The position numbers and the translations under genes are program-made. This document shows, piece after piece, positions 6,339 through 6,716 of a DNA stretch of 6,716 nt. Position 1 is the first letter of the stretch. Each line of letters begins with the position of its first letter. The notes under the pieces were generated by a model. That model was not told where the DNA came from. It worked only from the letters and a program-made list of their open reading frames with translations, and did no database searches. Origin of the DNA: Chloroflexota bacterium (GTDB taxonomy: Bacteria > Chloroflexota > Anaerolineae > Anaerolineales > UBA4823); the NCBI GenBank assembly GCA_012798185.1, contig JAAZNS010000028.1, positions 1-6,716 on the forward strand. Direction: 5' to 3'.

Positions 6339-6634
6339 ACAAACTGCCAGCCATCGTACAAATCATCGGCGCACCCATTGCCTGCAAGGAAGGCGTGAAG
6401 GACTCCTGGCGTGAGGTTGCTGAATGGGCAGCAGGGAAATTAAAGGCGCAGTTCAACGAGAATGTACTTGTGGAGTATTTCAACTTATTTGACCCGGACT
6501 GCCCATCATTGCCCCTCGGCGCGCAACTGCCATTAGTTTTGGTGAACAATGAGGTATTGATCAATGGGGGTAAGATCTCCATTCCAGTCATTCGGAAAAG
6601 ATTGTATGAGCTAGGATTGGAGACAAAATCGTAA
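6335..6634 (+). CDS. Small thioredoxin-fold protein, ArsD-like in its C-terminal half
   Basis: This 99-residue protein appears to have a thioredoxin-like fold. It opens with a hydrophobic strand (AIVQIIGAP, 6-14), a lone cysteine C17 where thioredoxins have the active site, a helix (about 21-39) and a second strand (NVLVEYFNLF, 43-52) with C56 shortly after. The cis-proline strand LPLVLVNNEV (65-74) leads to the GGK-IS-P turn and last helix (78-93). There is no CxxC, so it is not a standard thioredoxin; it could be a metallochaperone or a redox protein using C17 and C56. The end of the protein resembles the ArsD end at the left edge: LP, then a short V-rich strand, a variable turn with T/I-P, then a helix. 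It also recalls small thioredoxin-like proteins of the YuzD type. It overlaps the zinc-ribbon stop by four bases, which identifies ATG 6335 rather than the upstream GTG 6302, and is the last gene of the operon. Confidence 0.65.
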   Translation: MNKLPAIVQIIGAPIACKEGVKDSWREVAEWAAGKLKAQFNENVLVEYFNLFDPDCPSLPLGAQLPLVLVNNEVLINGGKISIPVIRKRLYELGLETKS

Positions 6635-6669
6635 TCATCAAATTGAAGTTAAATTAATATTTATGTAGT
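6635..6669. other. AT-rich gap after the operon
   Basis: A short AT-rich stretch separates the last operon gene from a possible convergent gene. No strong terminator is visible. The 11-base dyad TGTAGTCTACA at 6664-6674 is followed by GGTTTTTC and could give at most a four-pair hairpin before a run of five T, too weak to call a terminator with confidence. Confidence 0.4.
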
Positions 6670-6716
6670 CTACAGGTTTTTCAGGCGCACGTTGCGCTGC
6701 TTGGTCTGTCCCAATA
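6670..6716 (-). CDS. Possible 3' end of a convergent gene
   Basis: On the minus strand one frame runs from the window edge to a TAG stop at 6672-6670 and reads LGQTKQRNVRLKNL, a basic, plausible protein C-terminus. This fits the change from AT-rich gap to more GC-rich sequence at this point. Only 14 codons are visible, so chance cannot be excluded and no family can be named. Confidence 0.3.
   Translation of the reverse strand, partial: LGQTKQRNVRLKNL

Noticed and set aside
6175..6591. Minus-strand reading frame of 138 codons
   Set aside because: It lies opposite two well-supported genes across their junction and shows no recognisable motif.
6685..6697. Hairpin GCGCA-CGT-TGCGC as a terminator for the operon
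   Set aside because: It is not followed by a T run on the + strand, and on the minus strand the adjacent run is A rather than T; it probably lies inside a convergent coding end.

Overview
The window is an extended arsenic-resistance (ars) operon, about 6.7 kb, with every confident gene on the + strand and almost no intergenic space. Ten coding regions follow one another: the 3' end of arsD, arsA, a PIG-L/LmbE-type deacetylase, a thioredoxin-type arsC, acr3, a two-domain universal stress protein, two YlbF-family proteins, an FmdB-type zinc ribbon and a small thioredoxin-fold protein. A short AT-rich gap follows, and the last 47 bases may be the end of a convergent gene. The operon promoter, any ArsR gene and the arsD start lie left of the window.

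The organism is probably a bacterium of the phylum Chloroflexota or a relative. The hints are the fused two-domain ArsA with this motif set, the PIG-L deacetylase and the YlbF/FmdB pair with cysteine-rich tails. Base composition is roughly balanced by eye. The assignment is inference from remembered family patterns, not a search.

Left part (1-4412), the arsenic core. ArsC reduces arsenate to arsenite through a C13 / C85 / C92 thiol cascade. ArsD, a metallochaperone, would pass arsenite to ArsA, a tandem ATPase. Acr3 is the membrane carrier that expels arsenite. arsA retains the three metal cysteines (C107, C169, C435) expected from E. coli ArsA, but the P-loop of its second half reads GKGVVGKT instead of GKGGVGKT. 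The deacetylase between arsA and arsC is an unusual member and could point to a low-molecular-weight thiol or to detoxification by another route.

Right part (4418-6634), an accessory module of five tightly spaced genes: Usp, YlbF-like 1, YlbF-like 2, FmdB-like and the thioredoxin-fold protein. None is a standard ars gene. YlbF-like 1 and the zinc ribbon both end in a cysteine-rich tail closing with Cys-Cys-Gly, and YlbF-like 2 ends in a single cysteine. The last protein resembles ArsD in the C-terminal half of its fold. This cysteine-tailed module joined to an arsenite-efflux operon is the most interesting part of the window. It could be an arsenite- or Fe-S-responsive sensing or repair unit, but that is a hypothesis.
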